From assembly GCA_016191845.1 (NCBI GenBank), contig JACPVF010000014.1:23454-87453 (forward strand): a DNA stretch of 64,000 nt, read 5' to 3'. This DNA is from Chloroflexota bacterium (lineage in GTDB: Bacteria > Chloroflexota > Anaerolineae > Anaerolineales > Villigracilaceae). A model generated the notes under the pieces. That model saw only the letters and a program-made list of their open reading frames with translations, was not told where the DNA came from and did not search any database. Position numbers and translations under genes: made by a program. The first letter of the stretch is position 1. Each line of letters starts with the position of its first letter. Positions 52,946-61,589 of the stretch are shown in pieces.

Positions 52946-53965
52946 ATGAACCCACGCGAAACCATCCTCGGCCTTTTTAATGGAGAACGCCCCGCCTTCA
53001 TCCCTGCCTTCAGCGGACTGACCCACGTCACCGCGGCGGGATTGGAACGGGAAAGACTATCCTTCCATGAAGTCCACAGCGACGCAGATAAGCTGGCCCG
53101 CGCTGCTGCCAGCACCTTTCGTCTGACGGGTCTGCCGTCCGCTGCGTTGCCACTGGATCTGTGCGTCGAGGCCGAGGCGCTCGGCGCTGAGGTGGACTTC
53201 CGCGAGAATGGGCTGTATGAATTTCCACGGGTGGCAAGGCCGCCGTACCAGACCTCGGAAATCTTGCTGGAGGCTTTACGCTCGGAGAGTCTGACACAAG
53301 ACCTCCGAGGTCTCGGGCGGATTTCCCTAGTCTGCGAAGCCATCGCAAAAGTAAAGGCCGATATCGGCGCAGAAGTTGTCATCGGGGGTATCTTGCCTGG
53401 ACCGTTCACCCTGCTGTTATTCCTGGTCGAATCGGGGGTGCTGTTCACCGAAATGAAGCGCAACCCGCAAGCCGTTCTCGATACCCTCTTTCATCTTTCC
53501 TCTTTCCTCTCCCAAGTGGGCCATGCCTATCGCAGCGCTGGCGCCGACTTTCTCACCATCCACGACATGGGCGGCTCGCCTGGTTTCCTCGGTCCCAAAC
53601 GTTTTGCGGATTTTGTCCTGCCTGCACAGCAACGATTGATCGCGGCTTTGCCAAAACCACGTGTGCTTTCATTATGTGGAAATACCAATGAAGTCATGCA
53701 TCTGCTGACTCAATCGGGCGCGGAAGCCATCTCCGTGGACCAGACCAACGACCTCGTGGCTTCGCGCGCGGCCCTGCCCCACACGCTGCTCTTCGGCAAC
53801 CTCGACCCGGTGGAAACGCTCTCGCGTGGCGACCAGGCTCAGGTCCAGGCAGCAGCGGAACGGGTCCGCGCCGTGGGGGTGGATGCGCTCTGGCCAGGCT
53901 GTGACCTGTATCCGCCCACGCCGCTTGAGAACCTGCGCGCCCTAAATCCACCCGCCGCATTCTGA
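52946..53965 (+). CDS. UroD/MtaA-like methyltransferase family protein
   Basis: 339 aa. The uroporphyrinogen-decarboxylase fold is shown by NPRETILGLFNGERPAFIP, ILPGPFTLLLFLVES and PGCDLYPPTPLENLRAL. Methyltransferases MtaA/MtbA bind zinc by H-x-C plus a later Cys; here the motif is LSLCGNTN with Ser at the His position (codon TCA, 53669-53671), the two Cys being kept. It may still transfer methyl groups, or have another role. No RBS; a palindromic repeat ends 8 nt upstream. An in-frame palindrome lies at 53299-53313. Confidence 0.85.
   Translation: MNPRETILGLFNGERPAFIPAFSGLTHVTAAGLERERLSFHEVHSDADKLARAAASTFRLTGLPSAALPLDLCVEAEALGAEVDFRENGLYEFPRVARPPYQTSEILLEALRSESLTQDLRGLGRISLVCEAIAKVKADIGAEVVIGGILPGPFTLLLFLVESGVLFTEMKRNPQAVLDTLFHLSSFLSQVGHAYRSAGADFLTIHDMGGSPGFLGPKRFADFVLPAQQRLIAALPKPRVLSLCGNTNEVMHLLTQSGAEAISVDQTNDLVASRAALPHTLLFGNLDPVETLSRGDQAQVQAAAERVRAVGVDALWPGCDLYPPTPLENLRALNPPAAF
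53299..53313. repeat. AGACCTC-type palindrome in frame within the UroD-like gene
   Basis: AGACCTC-C-GAGGTCT, encoding part of TQDLRGLGR. Same family as 43926-43940. Confidence 0.65.
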
Positions 53966-53977
53966 TACAATCCCCCC

Positions 53978-55966
53978 ATGCAGCGTTTTTGGCAATCGAA
54001 TAAATTCATCCCCGGCCTCTTTGCCCTGCTGACCCTGCTCGCCTATGGGCTGCTCGCCCCCGCCGCGGGTTTCCACTGGGACGACTGGGGCTTCGCCTGG
54101 GCGGACCATTTCCTCGGCTCGGCGCAATTTGTCCCGTCCTTCTTCGGCTTCCGCCCCTTCCTCGGGCCGATCTTTTTCCTCACCACCAGCCTGTTGCCGC
54201 CCACCCCGCTGGCCTGGCAGATGTTTGCGCTCGTCATCCGCTTCCTCATCGGTCTTTCGGCCTGGTGGATGCTGCGTGCCTTCTGGCCGGGCCGCCCGCG
54301 CCTGGCGTTGACCGCCGCGCTCTTCGTGCTGGTCTTCCCGGGTTACTCGCAGCATTGGGTGGCCTTCACACACATCAATCAGGAACTCATCCCCTTCATC
54401 TTTTACCTGCTTTCGTTCGGCGTCAGCGCCTACGCCATCCGCCGCGGACGCTGGCCACTGGCCGTCCTGGCGCTCTTCCTGCAATTCTGGGGACTCTTCC
54501 CAACCGAATATTTCTTCGGCATGGAGCCGCTGCGCTTCCTGCTGATCTGGTCCATGCTCGACGAGGTCAACTTCTGGAGTCGTTTCCGCTGCGCGTTGAC
54601 CGCCTGGCTGCCCTATCTCCTGCTTTGGGTGGCCGATGGTCTGTGGCTGGTCTGGTTTTACCGTTCGGGCGCGTACATCTCGTACGACATGGAAGGTCAG
54701 CGCCTCAACTGGCTGTTCGAATTGCTGGATGCCGTCTTCAAGGCGGGACTCTACGTTTGGGGACAGGTCCTGCTGTTGGTCGGTTCTGCACTCACTTCTC
54801 CCACCTCCCTGCTGACCCTCGGCCTGGTCGCCGTCACCTTTACTCTCCTCATCCTTTACCTCTTCCGTTTCCCCTCCACCGACGAGCAATCCCCCATTCC
54901 CCACTTTCCGCTCTTCCTGATCCTCCTCGGCCTGACGGGCATCCTGCTTGGCCGCCTGCCTTCCCTCGCCGCTGGCCTGCCGCTGACGCTGCAATCCACC
55001 TTCGACCGCTTCATGATTTCCATGACCCTGGGCGGGAGCCTGTTCCTGGCTGGGTTGATCGAGTTGCTCCTCGGCAAGAACGAGCGCCTCAAGCTGACCA
55101 TCATCGGCCTGGTCATCGCCCTCGGGGTGGGACAGCAATTCTACAATGCCAACCTCTTCCGCCGCGACTGGGCACGCCAGCAGGAGATCTTCTGGCAATT
55201 CGCCTGGCGCATCCCCGCGCTCAAGCCGAACACCCTGCTGCTGACGGGTGTCATCCCCGATATGCCGCTGGAAACCGACCTCTCGTTTACTGCGCCGATT
55301 AACTGGATGTACGCGCCCGAGTACCACAGCGGAGACCTGCCCTACGCCCTGCTCTACGCGGAGGCTCGTCTCGGCGGCGGCGTGTTGACAAGCATCGAAC
55401 CGAACACACCGATTTCCCTGCCCTTTCGCACCGTGGACTTCCACGGCTCGACGGACCAGGCGCTGGTCTTCCTCGTCCCGCAGAGTGGTTGTCTGCGTGT
55501 GCTCGATCCGTCGCTGGGCGACACCGAGACCTACGAGAAAGAATCCGAATTTCTCACCCAACTTATCCCGCTCAGCCAGCCGAGCCTGATCCGCACGGAC
55601 GCGCCGCCGCTCCAATTGCCCCGTCCGCCGTTCAGCGCCGAGCCAGAACATACCTGGTGCTATTTCTATGAAAAAGCCGAACTGGCACGACAGGTCGGCG
55701 ACTGGCAGACGATCCTTGATTTGCAACATCAGGCCGAGGCGATGAACTACGCACCCGAAGACGTCTTCGAGTGGCTGCCCTTCATCGAAGCCCAGGCCCG
55801 CGTCGGCAATGCGGACGAGGCGCTGGCCCTCTCGCGCGACGCGGTGCGACAGGTTGCACGAGTCCGCAAAGGAGTGTGCAACGTCTGGGAACGGGTGCAG
55901 GCCCAGGTCCAGGACCGCGGTGGCGCCGCATCCCAGGCGCTGGCCGAGTTCGACTGCATCCCCTAA
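53978..55966 (+). CDS. Polytopic membrane protein with soluble C-terminal region
   Basis: 662 aa. About ten transmembrane helices in residues 1-400, with an early loop FHWDDWGFAWADHF whose acidic residues recall GT-C glycosyltransferases, then a soluble C-terminal part with TPR-like helices. Function not recognised; polyprenyl-sugar-dependent transferase is a possibility. TACAAT ends 6 nt before the ATG and there is no RBS, so a leaderless transcript is likely. Confidence 0.6.
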   Translation: MQRFWQSNKFIPGLFALLTLLAYGLLAPAAGFHWDDWGFAWADHFLGSAQFVPSFFGFRPFLGPIFFLTTSLLPPTPLAWQMFALVIRFLIGLSAWWMLRAFWPGRPRLALTAALFVLVFPGYSQHWVAFTHINQELIPFIFYLLSFGVSAYAIRRGRWPLAVLALFLQFWGLFPTEYFFGMEPLRFLLIWSMLDEVNFWSRFRCALTAWLPYLLLWVADGLWLVWFYRSGAYISYDMEGQRLNWLFELLDAVFKAGLYVWGQVLLLVGSALTSPTSLLTLGLVAVTFTLLILYLFRFPSTDEQSPIPHFPLFLILLGLTGILLGRLPSLAAGLPLTLQSTFDRFMISMTLGGSLFLAGLIELLLGKNERLKLTIIGLVIALGVGQQFYNANLFRRDWARQQEIFWQFAWRIPALKPNTLLLTGVIPDMPLETDLSFTAPINWMYAPEYHSGDLPYALLYAEARLGGGVLTSIEPNTPISLPFRTVDFHGSTDQALVFLVPQSGCLRVLDPSLGDTETYEKESEFLTQLIPLSQPSLIRTDAPPLQLPRPPFSAEPEHTWCYFYEKAELARQVGDWQTILDLQHQAEAMNYAPEDVFEWLPFIEAQARVGNADEALALSRDAVRQVARVRKGVCNVWERVQAQVQDRGGAASQALAEFDCIP

Positions 55967-56052
55967 AAGAAGCAAGGCGTGCGCTTGACGTCTTAAACAT
56001 CATGTGCTACCATCCCGAACAATATAAAAAAGAGGAAGAAAGAGGAGAAGAT

Positions 56053-56775
56053 ATGATCCTGAAACCCCACGGCCTGAAGCTGGCCGCGATTCTAAGCCTG
56101 GCGCTCCTGCTCTCTGCTTGTACGCAATCGATCTCGAATGCGCCCGTAGCTACGCCGACCCTGCTCTCGCCTTCGAGCCAGTTCACCACCCCGTTGCCCA
56201 ACGGGGCCACCAACATGGAATCCATCGGGACCCAGGCTGCCCAGCAGGCTGCCACCCAGACCGCCCTGGCCACTGCCGGGACGTCGGCCACGCCCCAGCC
56301 TGTGGTGGTCACCATGACCACGCCGCAGAACGGTACACCGACCAATCTCGTGCCTGTTGCGACAACCGCTGTGGCATCCACGGTGATTCCGCCGGCGGCC
56401 AACACCCCCAGCGGCCCTGCGCCCACGGCTGGCCCCAAGCCCGCCAGCTACACCCTGCAGGCGGGTGAATTCCCCTACTGCATTGCGCGCCGCTTCAACG
56501 TCAATCCTGATGAACTGCTCTCGCTCAACGGCATTTCCGACGGCGGCCTGTTCATGCCCGGCCTCGTGCTGAAGATCCCGCAGACGGGCAACCCCTTCCC
56601 CGCTGACCGCGCGCTGCAGACTCATCCTGCCACATACACAGTCCTCTCCTCTGATGAGACGCTCTACAGTGTCGCCTGCAAATACGGCGATGTGGATCCC
56701 GCTGCCATTGCCTCGTACAACGGTATCTCCCTCTCGACAAAACTCACCGCAGGGCAGAAGCTAAACATCCCGTAA
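56053..56775 (+). CDS. Lipoprotein with two LysM domains
   Basis: 240 aa from ATG 56053 (GAGGAGAAGAT). Leader with lipobox LLSAC, Ala/Thr/Pro-rich linker (about 25-135), then two LysM repeats: TLQAGEFPYCIARRFNVNPD and TVLSSDETLYSVACKYGDVD. Likely binds peptidoglycan or another glycan at the cell surface. Confidence 0.85.
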   Translation: MILKPHGLKLAAILSLALLLSACTQSISNAPVATPTLLSPSSQFTTPLPNGATNMESIGTQAAQQAATQTALATAGTSATPQPVVVTMTTPQNGTPTNLVPVATTAVASTVIPPAANTPSGPAPTAGPKPASYTLQAGEFPYCIARRFNVNPDELLSLNGISDGGLFMPGLVLKIPQTGNPFPADRALQTHPATYTVLSSDETLYSVACKYGDVDPAAIASYNGISLSTKLTAGQKLNIP

Positions 56776-56791
56776 CGCCAAATGAACCACG

Positions 56792-56823
56792 AAAGCCCAG
56801 GCCTGTTCCTGGGCTTTTTTTCT
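56792..56823 (+). terminator. Terminator after the LysM gene
   Basis: Stem AAAGCCCAGG / CCTGGGCTTT with a 6-nt loop and a long T-run. Confidence 0.88.
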
Positions 56824-56840
56824 ATTGATTGGAGGAACTC

Positions 56841-57377
56841 ATGCCTTTTGAATTGCTCAGATCGGAACCGCTCTTTCAAGGACGGGCTTTCAAGATACGA
56901 CGCGACTATTTAAAAACACCCGACGGAAACGAGACCCGCTTCGAGATCGTCGAACACGGCGGTTCGGTCGTCATCATCCCTGTGGATGCGGACGGGAACA
57001 TGCTCTTCGTACGCCAATATCGTCACGCTGCGGGTCTGGACCTGCTCGAGCTACCCGCAGGCACCCGTGATGGCGACGAACCCCACGCCGAATGCGCCGC
57101 CCGCGAGATCCGCGAAGAAACGGGCATGGCCGCCGACACCCTCGTGCGCGTGGGCGACTTTTACCTCGCGCCCGGCTACTCGACCGAATTCATGGCCGTC
57201 TTCCTCGCCACCGACCTGCGGCATGATCCGCTTGAGGCGGATGCCGATGAGTTCCTACAGGTGGAGAAAATGTCCGTCCGTGACGCGCTGGCCATGGCCG
57301 AACGCGGCGAGATGCCCGATGCAAAATCCCTGGCGGCGCTGTTCCTGGCGCGCCCATACCTGGAGAAATATCGATGA
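56841..57377 (+). CDS. Nudix hydrolase, ADP-ribose pyrophosphatase-like
   Basis: 178 aa from ATG 56841, set by GGAGGAACTC. The Nudix box reads GTRDGDEPHAECAAREIREE followed by TGM (GX5EX7REUXEE). RQYRHAAGLDLLELPAG and YLAPGYSTEF are NudF/ADPR-pyrophosphatase features. Overlaps the next gene by 4 nt. Confidence 0.88.
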   Translation: MPFELLRSEPLFQGRAFKIRRDYLKTPDGNETRFEIVEHGGSVVIIPVDADGNMLFVRQYRHAAGLDLLELPAGTRDGDEPHAECAAREIREETGMAADTLVRVGDFYLAPGYSTEFMAVFLATDLRHDPLEADADEFLQVEKMSVRDALAMAERGEMPDAKSLAALFLARPYLEKYR

Positions 57378-57739
57378 GCAGGCGGATGATGATCCTGATC
57401 GCCGGGCCGTATCGCTCAGGCACAGGTGATGACCCCGAAAAGATGGCGGCCAATGTTCGCGCGATGGAAGATTGTGCGCTGCCCATCTTCCGCAAGGGAC
57501 ACATCCCTGTGTTGGGTGAGTGGTTCGCACTTCCGCTGGTACACCTGGCAGGCTCCCAACAGGTCGGCGATGCGGCCTTCGACGAGATCTTCCATCCCAT
57601 CGCGGAGCGGCTGCTCGAAAAATGTGACGCTGTCCTGCGTATTGGCGGCGCCTCACAGGGTGCGGATCGAATGGTGGAGGTAGGACGCGAGCGGGAGCTG
57701 CAGATCTTCTTCGACCTGGATGAGATCCCAACAGTTTGA
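57374..57739 (+). CDS. DUF4406/nucleoside deoxyribosyltransferase-like protein
   Basis: 121 aa; ILIAGPYRSGTGDDPEKMA and LRIGGASQGADRMVEVGRE match the DUF4406 type of the nucleoside 2-deoxyribosyltransferase fold. Coupled to the Nudix gene, so possibly linked to nucleotide salvage or sanitation. Confidence 0.7.
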   Translation: MSRRMMILIAGPYRSGTGDDPEKMAANVRAMEDCALPIFRKGHIPVLGEWFALPLVHLAGSQQVGDAAFDEIFHPIAERLLEKCDAVLRIGGASQGADRMVEVGRERELQIFFDLDEIPTV

Positions 57740-57742
57740 TCG

Positions 57743-57771
57743 AAAAACGGCAGCGTGGGCTGCCGTTTTTT
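57743..57771 (+). terminator. Terminator after the DUF4406 gene
   Basis: Stem AAAAACGGCAGC / GCTGCCGTTTTT with loop GTGG and a T-run. Confidence 0.88.
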
Positions 57772-57885
57772 GTTCCATTTTGAATTCCACCAAGCTTATC
57801 CAAAATATGACAACCCGCACCTTAATTCAGGCCTTTAATAACTATCGCCTGGTTTACCCCGGGGATAAACTTGATTGAAGCGCTC

Positions 57886-57910
57886 TCACAAAATTGTGAT
57901 AAAATTCACA
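57886..57910 (+). promoter_or_regulatory. Rex/CRP-like palindrome upstream of nifJ
   Basis: TCACAAAATTGTGA overlaps TGTGATAAAATTCACA (TGTGA-N6-TCACA). The pattern fits Rex (TTGTGA...TCACAA) and CRP/FNR-family sites. It lies 48-72 nt before the nifJ start. Confidence 0.5.
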
Positions 57911-57957
57911 GTTAGCACATTTTCGAGCCTTCGGGCTTGTTTCCTAAAGGAGCATGT

Positions 57958-60900
57958 ATGAAACGTCCTGTTATCACCATTGATGGCAATGAAGCCACAG
58001 CCTCCGTCGCCCACCGTTTGAGCGAAGTGATCGCGATCTACCCGATCACCCCCTCCTCGGCCATGGGCGAGTTTTCCGACGAGTGGTCAGCCAAAGGCAA
58101 GAAGAACCTGTGGGGCACCGTCCCCGCGGTGATCGAAATGCAGTCCGAGGGCGGCGCCGCGGGTGCCGTGCACGGTGCACTCCAGACGGGCGCCCTGACG
58201 ACCACCTTTACTGCCTCCCAGGGCCTGCTGCTGATGATCCCCAACATGTACAAGATCGCGGGCGAACTCACCAGCACGGTCTTCCATGTGGCGGCGCGCG
58301 CGATTGCAGCCCACGCCCTCTCGATCTACGGCGACCACCAGGATGTGATGGCCTGCCGTCAGACTGGCTGGGCCATGCTCTCCTCGGGCTCCGTTCAGGA
58401 GGCGCACGACTTCGCCGCCATCTCGCAGATGGCCACCCTTAAGTCGCGTGTGCCGTTCCTGCACTTTTTCGACGGCTTCCGCACCTCGCACGAAGTGACC
58501 AAGATCTTCCAGTTGACCGACGACGATCTGCGCGCCCTAATCGACGAGGACCTGGTCCGTGCCCACCGTGCCCGCGCCCTCTCTCCCGAGCACCCCGTGC
58601 TACGCGGCACCGCCCAGAACCCGGACGTGTATTTCCAGATGCGCGAGACAGTCAACCCGTACTACGCGGCCACGCCCGCCCTCACTCAGGAGGCCATGGA
58701 TAAGTTCGCCCAGGTGACTGGCCGTCAGTATCACCTGTTCGACTACGTCGGCCATCCCCAGGCTGAGCGCGTGGTTGTGATCATGGGCTCGGGCGGCGAA
58801 ACCGCCGAAGAGACGGTCAACTTCCTGGTAGCCAAGGGTGAAAAGGTCGGCGCGATCCGCGTGCGCATGTACCGCCCCTTCCCCGTTGAGCAGTTCCTCA
58901 AGGCCTTGCCCGCCAGCGTCAAGAGCGTGGCCGTGCTCGATCGCACCAAGGAACCCGGCGCCACCGGCGAACCGCTCTATTTGGACGTGGTCGATGCCCT
59001 GGTCGAGGGTGGCCGCGGCAATGTCAAGGTCATTGGTGGACGCTACGGCCTGTCTTCCAAGGAATTTACGCCCGCGATGGTCAAAGCCACGCTGGATGAG
59101 TTGTCCAAGCCCCAACCCAAGAAGCACTTCACGGTCGGCATTGTGGACGACGTGGCCCACACCAGCCTGGATGTGGACGCCTCCTTCTCCATCGAATATG
59201 AAGAGACCGTGCGCTGTCTGTTCTTCGGCCTCGGTTCCGACGGCACCGTGGGCGCCAACAAGAACTCGATCAAGATTATCGGCGAAGAGACCGATAACTA
59301 CGCGCAAGGTTACTTCTACTATGACTCGAAGAAGTCTGGTACTGTGACCATGTCGCACCTGCGCTTCGGCCCCAAGCCGATCCGCGCGCCGTACCTGATT
59401 GAAATGAACCAGGCCAGTTTCGTGGCCTGCCACCAATTCACCTTCCTCGAACGCGTGGACATGCTGAAGTATGCCAAGCCAGGCGGCACCTTCCTGCTGA
59501 ACAGCCTGTACGGCCCCGAAGAAATCTGGGACAACCTGCCGCTCGAGGTCCAAAAGGACATCGTCGAGAAGAAGCTCAAGTTCTATGTGATCAACGGCTA
59601 CGAAGTGGCCGAGAAGACCGGCATGGGCGGCCGCATGAACACCATCATGCAGACGGCTTTCTTCGCCATCAGCGGCGTCCTGCCGCGCGAACAGGCCATC
59701 GCTGAGATCAAGCACGCCATCGAGAAGACCTACGGCAAGCGCGGCGAGGCCGTCGTCAAGATGAACTTCGACGCGGTGGATGCCACCGTCTCGAATCTGT
59801 ACGAAGTCAAACCGGGCAAGATCACGGCCACCAAGTCGCGCCGCCTGCCTGTTCCCGCCGAGGCGCCTGAGTTCGTCCGCAACGTGCTCGGCCAGATCAT
59901 CGACGCCGACGGCGACAACATCCCCGTCTCGGCCTTCCCCGTCGACGGCACCTTCCCCACCGCCACCACCCAGTGGGAAAAGCGCAACCTGGCGCTCGAA
60001 ATCCCCGTCTGGGAAGCGGATTTGTGCATCCAATGCGGCAAATGCGTGATGGTCTGCCCGCACGCCGTCATCCGTCACAAAGTGTATGATAAGGCCGCCC
60101 TGGCCAGCGCTCCTGAGACGTTCAAGTCGATGGACTCGAAGTTCAAGGAATTCCCCGGCATGGCCTACACCGTCCAGGTGGCCCCCGAGGACTGCACGGG
60201 CTGCACGCTGTGCGTGGAAGTCTGCCCTGCCAAGGATAAGACCCAGGTGGGCCGCAAGGCGCTCAACATGGCCCCACAGCCACCCCTGCGCGAAAGCGAA
60301 GCCAAGAACTGGGATTTCTTCATGGAGATCCCCGATCTGGACCGCAAACTGGTCAACCCGTCCACCATCAAGAACTCGCAACTCCTGCGCCCGCTCTTTG
60401 AGTTCAGTGGCGCCTGCGCGGGCTGCGGCGAGACTCCCTATGTCAAACTCGTCACCCAGCTCTTCGGTGACCGTGCGGTCGTGGCCAACGCCACGGGCTG
60501 CTCGTCCATCTACGGCGGCAACCTGCCCACTACCCCGTGGTCCGTGGACTCCAAGGGTCGCGGCCCCGCCTGGTCGAACTCCCTGTTCGAAGACAACGCG
60601 GAATTCGGCCTGGGCATGCGCCTGACCATCGACAAGCAGCACGATTACGCCTGCGAACTGCTGGCGGGCTTCGAGAAGGAACTCGGCGACGATCTGGTCT
60701 CCGCCATCCTCAAGGCTGACCAGTCCACTGAGGCGGGCATCGAGGAGCAGCGCGAACGCGTCGCCACCCTCAAGGCCAAACTGGCCAACAGCCAGGACAG
60801 CCGCGCCCGCGACCTGGTCAGCGTGGCCGACGCTCTGGTCAAGAAATCCGTCTGGATCATGGGCGGCGACGGTTGGGCCTACGACATCGGCTACGGTGGT

Positions 60901-61515
60901 CTCGACCACGTGCTTGCCAGCGGCCGCAACGTCAACATCCTGGTGCTCGACACCGAGGTGTACTCCAACACGGGCGGCCAGGCCAGCAAATCCACCCCGC
61001 GCGCGGCGGTCGCCAAGTTCGCCATGGGCGGCAAGGGCCTGCCCAAGAAGGACCTTGGCTTGATCGCCATGTCCTACGGCTACGTCTACGTGGCGCGCGT
61101 CGCCATGGGTGCCAACGACCAGCAGACCCTGCGCGCCTTCCTGGAGGCCGAGGCCTACGACGGCCCGTCCCTGATCATTGCCTACAGCCACTGCATCGCC
61201 CACGGCTACGACATGGCCAAGGGCCTCGAGCAGCAGAAACTGGCGGTCCAGTCGGGCCACTGGCCGATGTACCGCTACGATCCGCGTCTGGCCGAGAAGG
61301 GACAGAATCCGCTCCTGATCGAGTCAAAGGAACCGTCCATCCCCGTGTCGCAATATGCATACAACGAGACTCGTTACCGCATGCTCACTCAGATGGACGA
61401 GGCCCGCGCCGAGAAACTGATGGCAGAGGCCCAGCACGACGCCAAGGCTCGCTGGACGCTCTACCAGCAGATGGCCGCCATGCACTACAATGGCAGCGAG
61501 AACAAAGAAAACTAG
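57958..61515 (+). CDS. nifJ: Pyruvate:ferredoxin (flavodoxin) oxidoreductase, single chain
   Basis: 1185 aa, from ATG 57958 (CTAAAGGAGCATGT). Domains in order: pyruvate-binding domain (IYPITPSSAMGE), second domain, CoA-binding region, gamma-type domain, a two-cluster ferredoxin domain (CIQCGKCVMVCP, CTGCTLCVEVCP), the proximal-cluster Cys pair (CAGCGETPY) and the TPP domain (GGDGWAYDIGYGGLDHV, TEVYSNTGGQ). It converts pyruvate and CoA to acetyl-CoA, CO2 and reduced ferredoxin, feeding the mevalonate and Hdr branches. Confidence 0.97.
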   Translation: MKRPVITIDGNEATASVAHRLSEVIAIYPITPSSAMGEFSDEWSAKGKKNLWGTVPAVIEMQSEGGAAGAVHGALQTGALTTTFTASQGLLLMIPNMYKIAGELTSTVFHVAARAIAAHALSIYGDHQDVMACRQTGWAMLSSGSVQEAHDFAAISQMATLKSRVPFLHFFDGFRTSHEVTKIFQLTDDDLRALIDEDLVRAHRARALSPEHPVLRGTAQNPDVYFQMRETVNPYYAATPALTQEAMDKFAQVTGRQYHLFDYVGHPQAERVVVIMGSGGETAEETVNFLVAKGEKVGAIRVRMYRPFPVEQFLKALPASVKSVAVLDRTKEPGATGEPLYLDVVDALVEGGRGNVKVIGGRYGLSSKEFTPAMVKATLDELSKPQPKKHFTVGIVDDVAHTSLDVDASFSIEYEETVRCLFFGLGSDGTVGANKNSIKIIGEETDNYAQGYFYYDSKKSGTVTMSHLRFGPKPIRAPYLIEMNQASFVACHQFTFLERVDMLKYAKPGGTFLLNSLYGPEEIWDNLPLEVQKDIVEKKLKFYVINGYEVAEKTGMGGRMNTIMQTAFFAISGVLPREQAIAEIKHAIEKTYGKRGEAVVKMNFDAVDATVSNLYEVKPGKITATKSRRLPVPAEAPEFVRNVLGQIIDADGDNIPVSAFPVDGTFPTATTQWEKRNLALEIPVWEADLCIQCGKCVMVCPHAVIRHKVYDKAALASAPETFKSMDSKFKEFPGMAYTVQVAPEDCTGCTLCVEVCPAKDKTQVGRKALNMAPQPPLRESEAKNWDFFMEIPDLDRKLVNPSTIKNSQLLRPLFEFSGACAGCGETPYVKLVTQLFGDRAVVANATGCSSIYGGNLPTTPWSVDSKGRGPAWSNSLFEDNAEFGLGMRLTIDKQHDYACELLAGFEKELGDDLVSAILKADQSTEAGIEEQRERVATLKAKLANSQDSRARDLVSVADALVKKSVWIMGGDGWAYDIGYGGLDHVLASGRNVNILVLDTEVYSNTGGQASKSTPRAAVAKFAMGGKGLPKKDLGLIAMSYGYVYVARVAMGANDQQTLRAFLEAEAYDGPSLIIAYSHCIAHGYDMAKGLEQQKLAVQSGHWPMYRYDPRLAEKGQNPLLIESKEPSIPVSQYAYNETRYRMLTQMDEARAEKLMAEAQHDAKARWTLYQQMAAMHYNGSENKEN

Positions 61516-61523
61516 CATAAGAG

Positions 61524-61553
61524 AGGGGCCGGGCAACCCCCTGGCCCCTTTTC
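61524..61553 (+). terminator. Terminator after nifJ
   Basis: Stem AGGGGCC / GGCCCCT with an inner GGG/CCC pair, followed by TTTTC. Short T-run, so read-through to the next gene is possible. Confidence 0.6.
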
Positions 61554-61589
61554 ATTTCACCAACATTCATCGACGATCAAGGAGTCACC

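Noticed and set aside
53942..55975. 677-codon open frame opposite the polytopic membrane protein
   Set aside because: Antisense shadow rich in Glu/Gln from complementing hydrophobic codons; no start context and no recognisable fold.
58600..61260. 886-codon open frame on the minus strand opposite nifJ
   Set aside because: Shadow of a long G+C-rich gene; the product is a low-complexity His/Gly/Val-rich sequence without domains, while nifJ itself is unmistakable.
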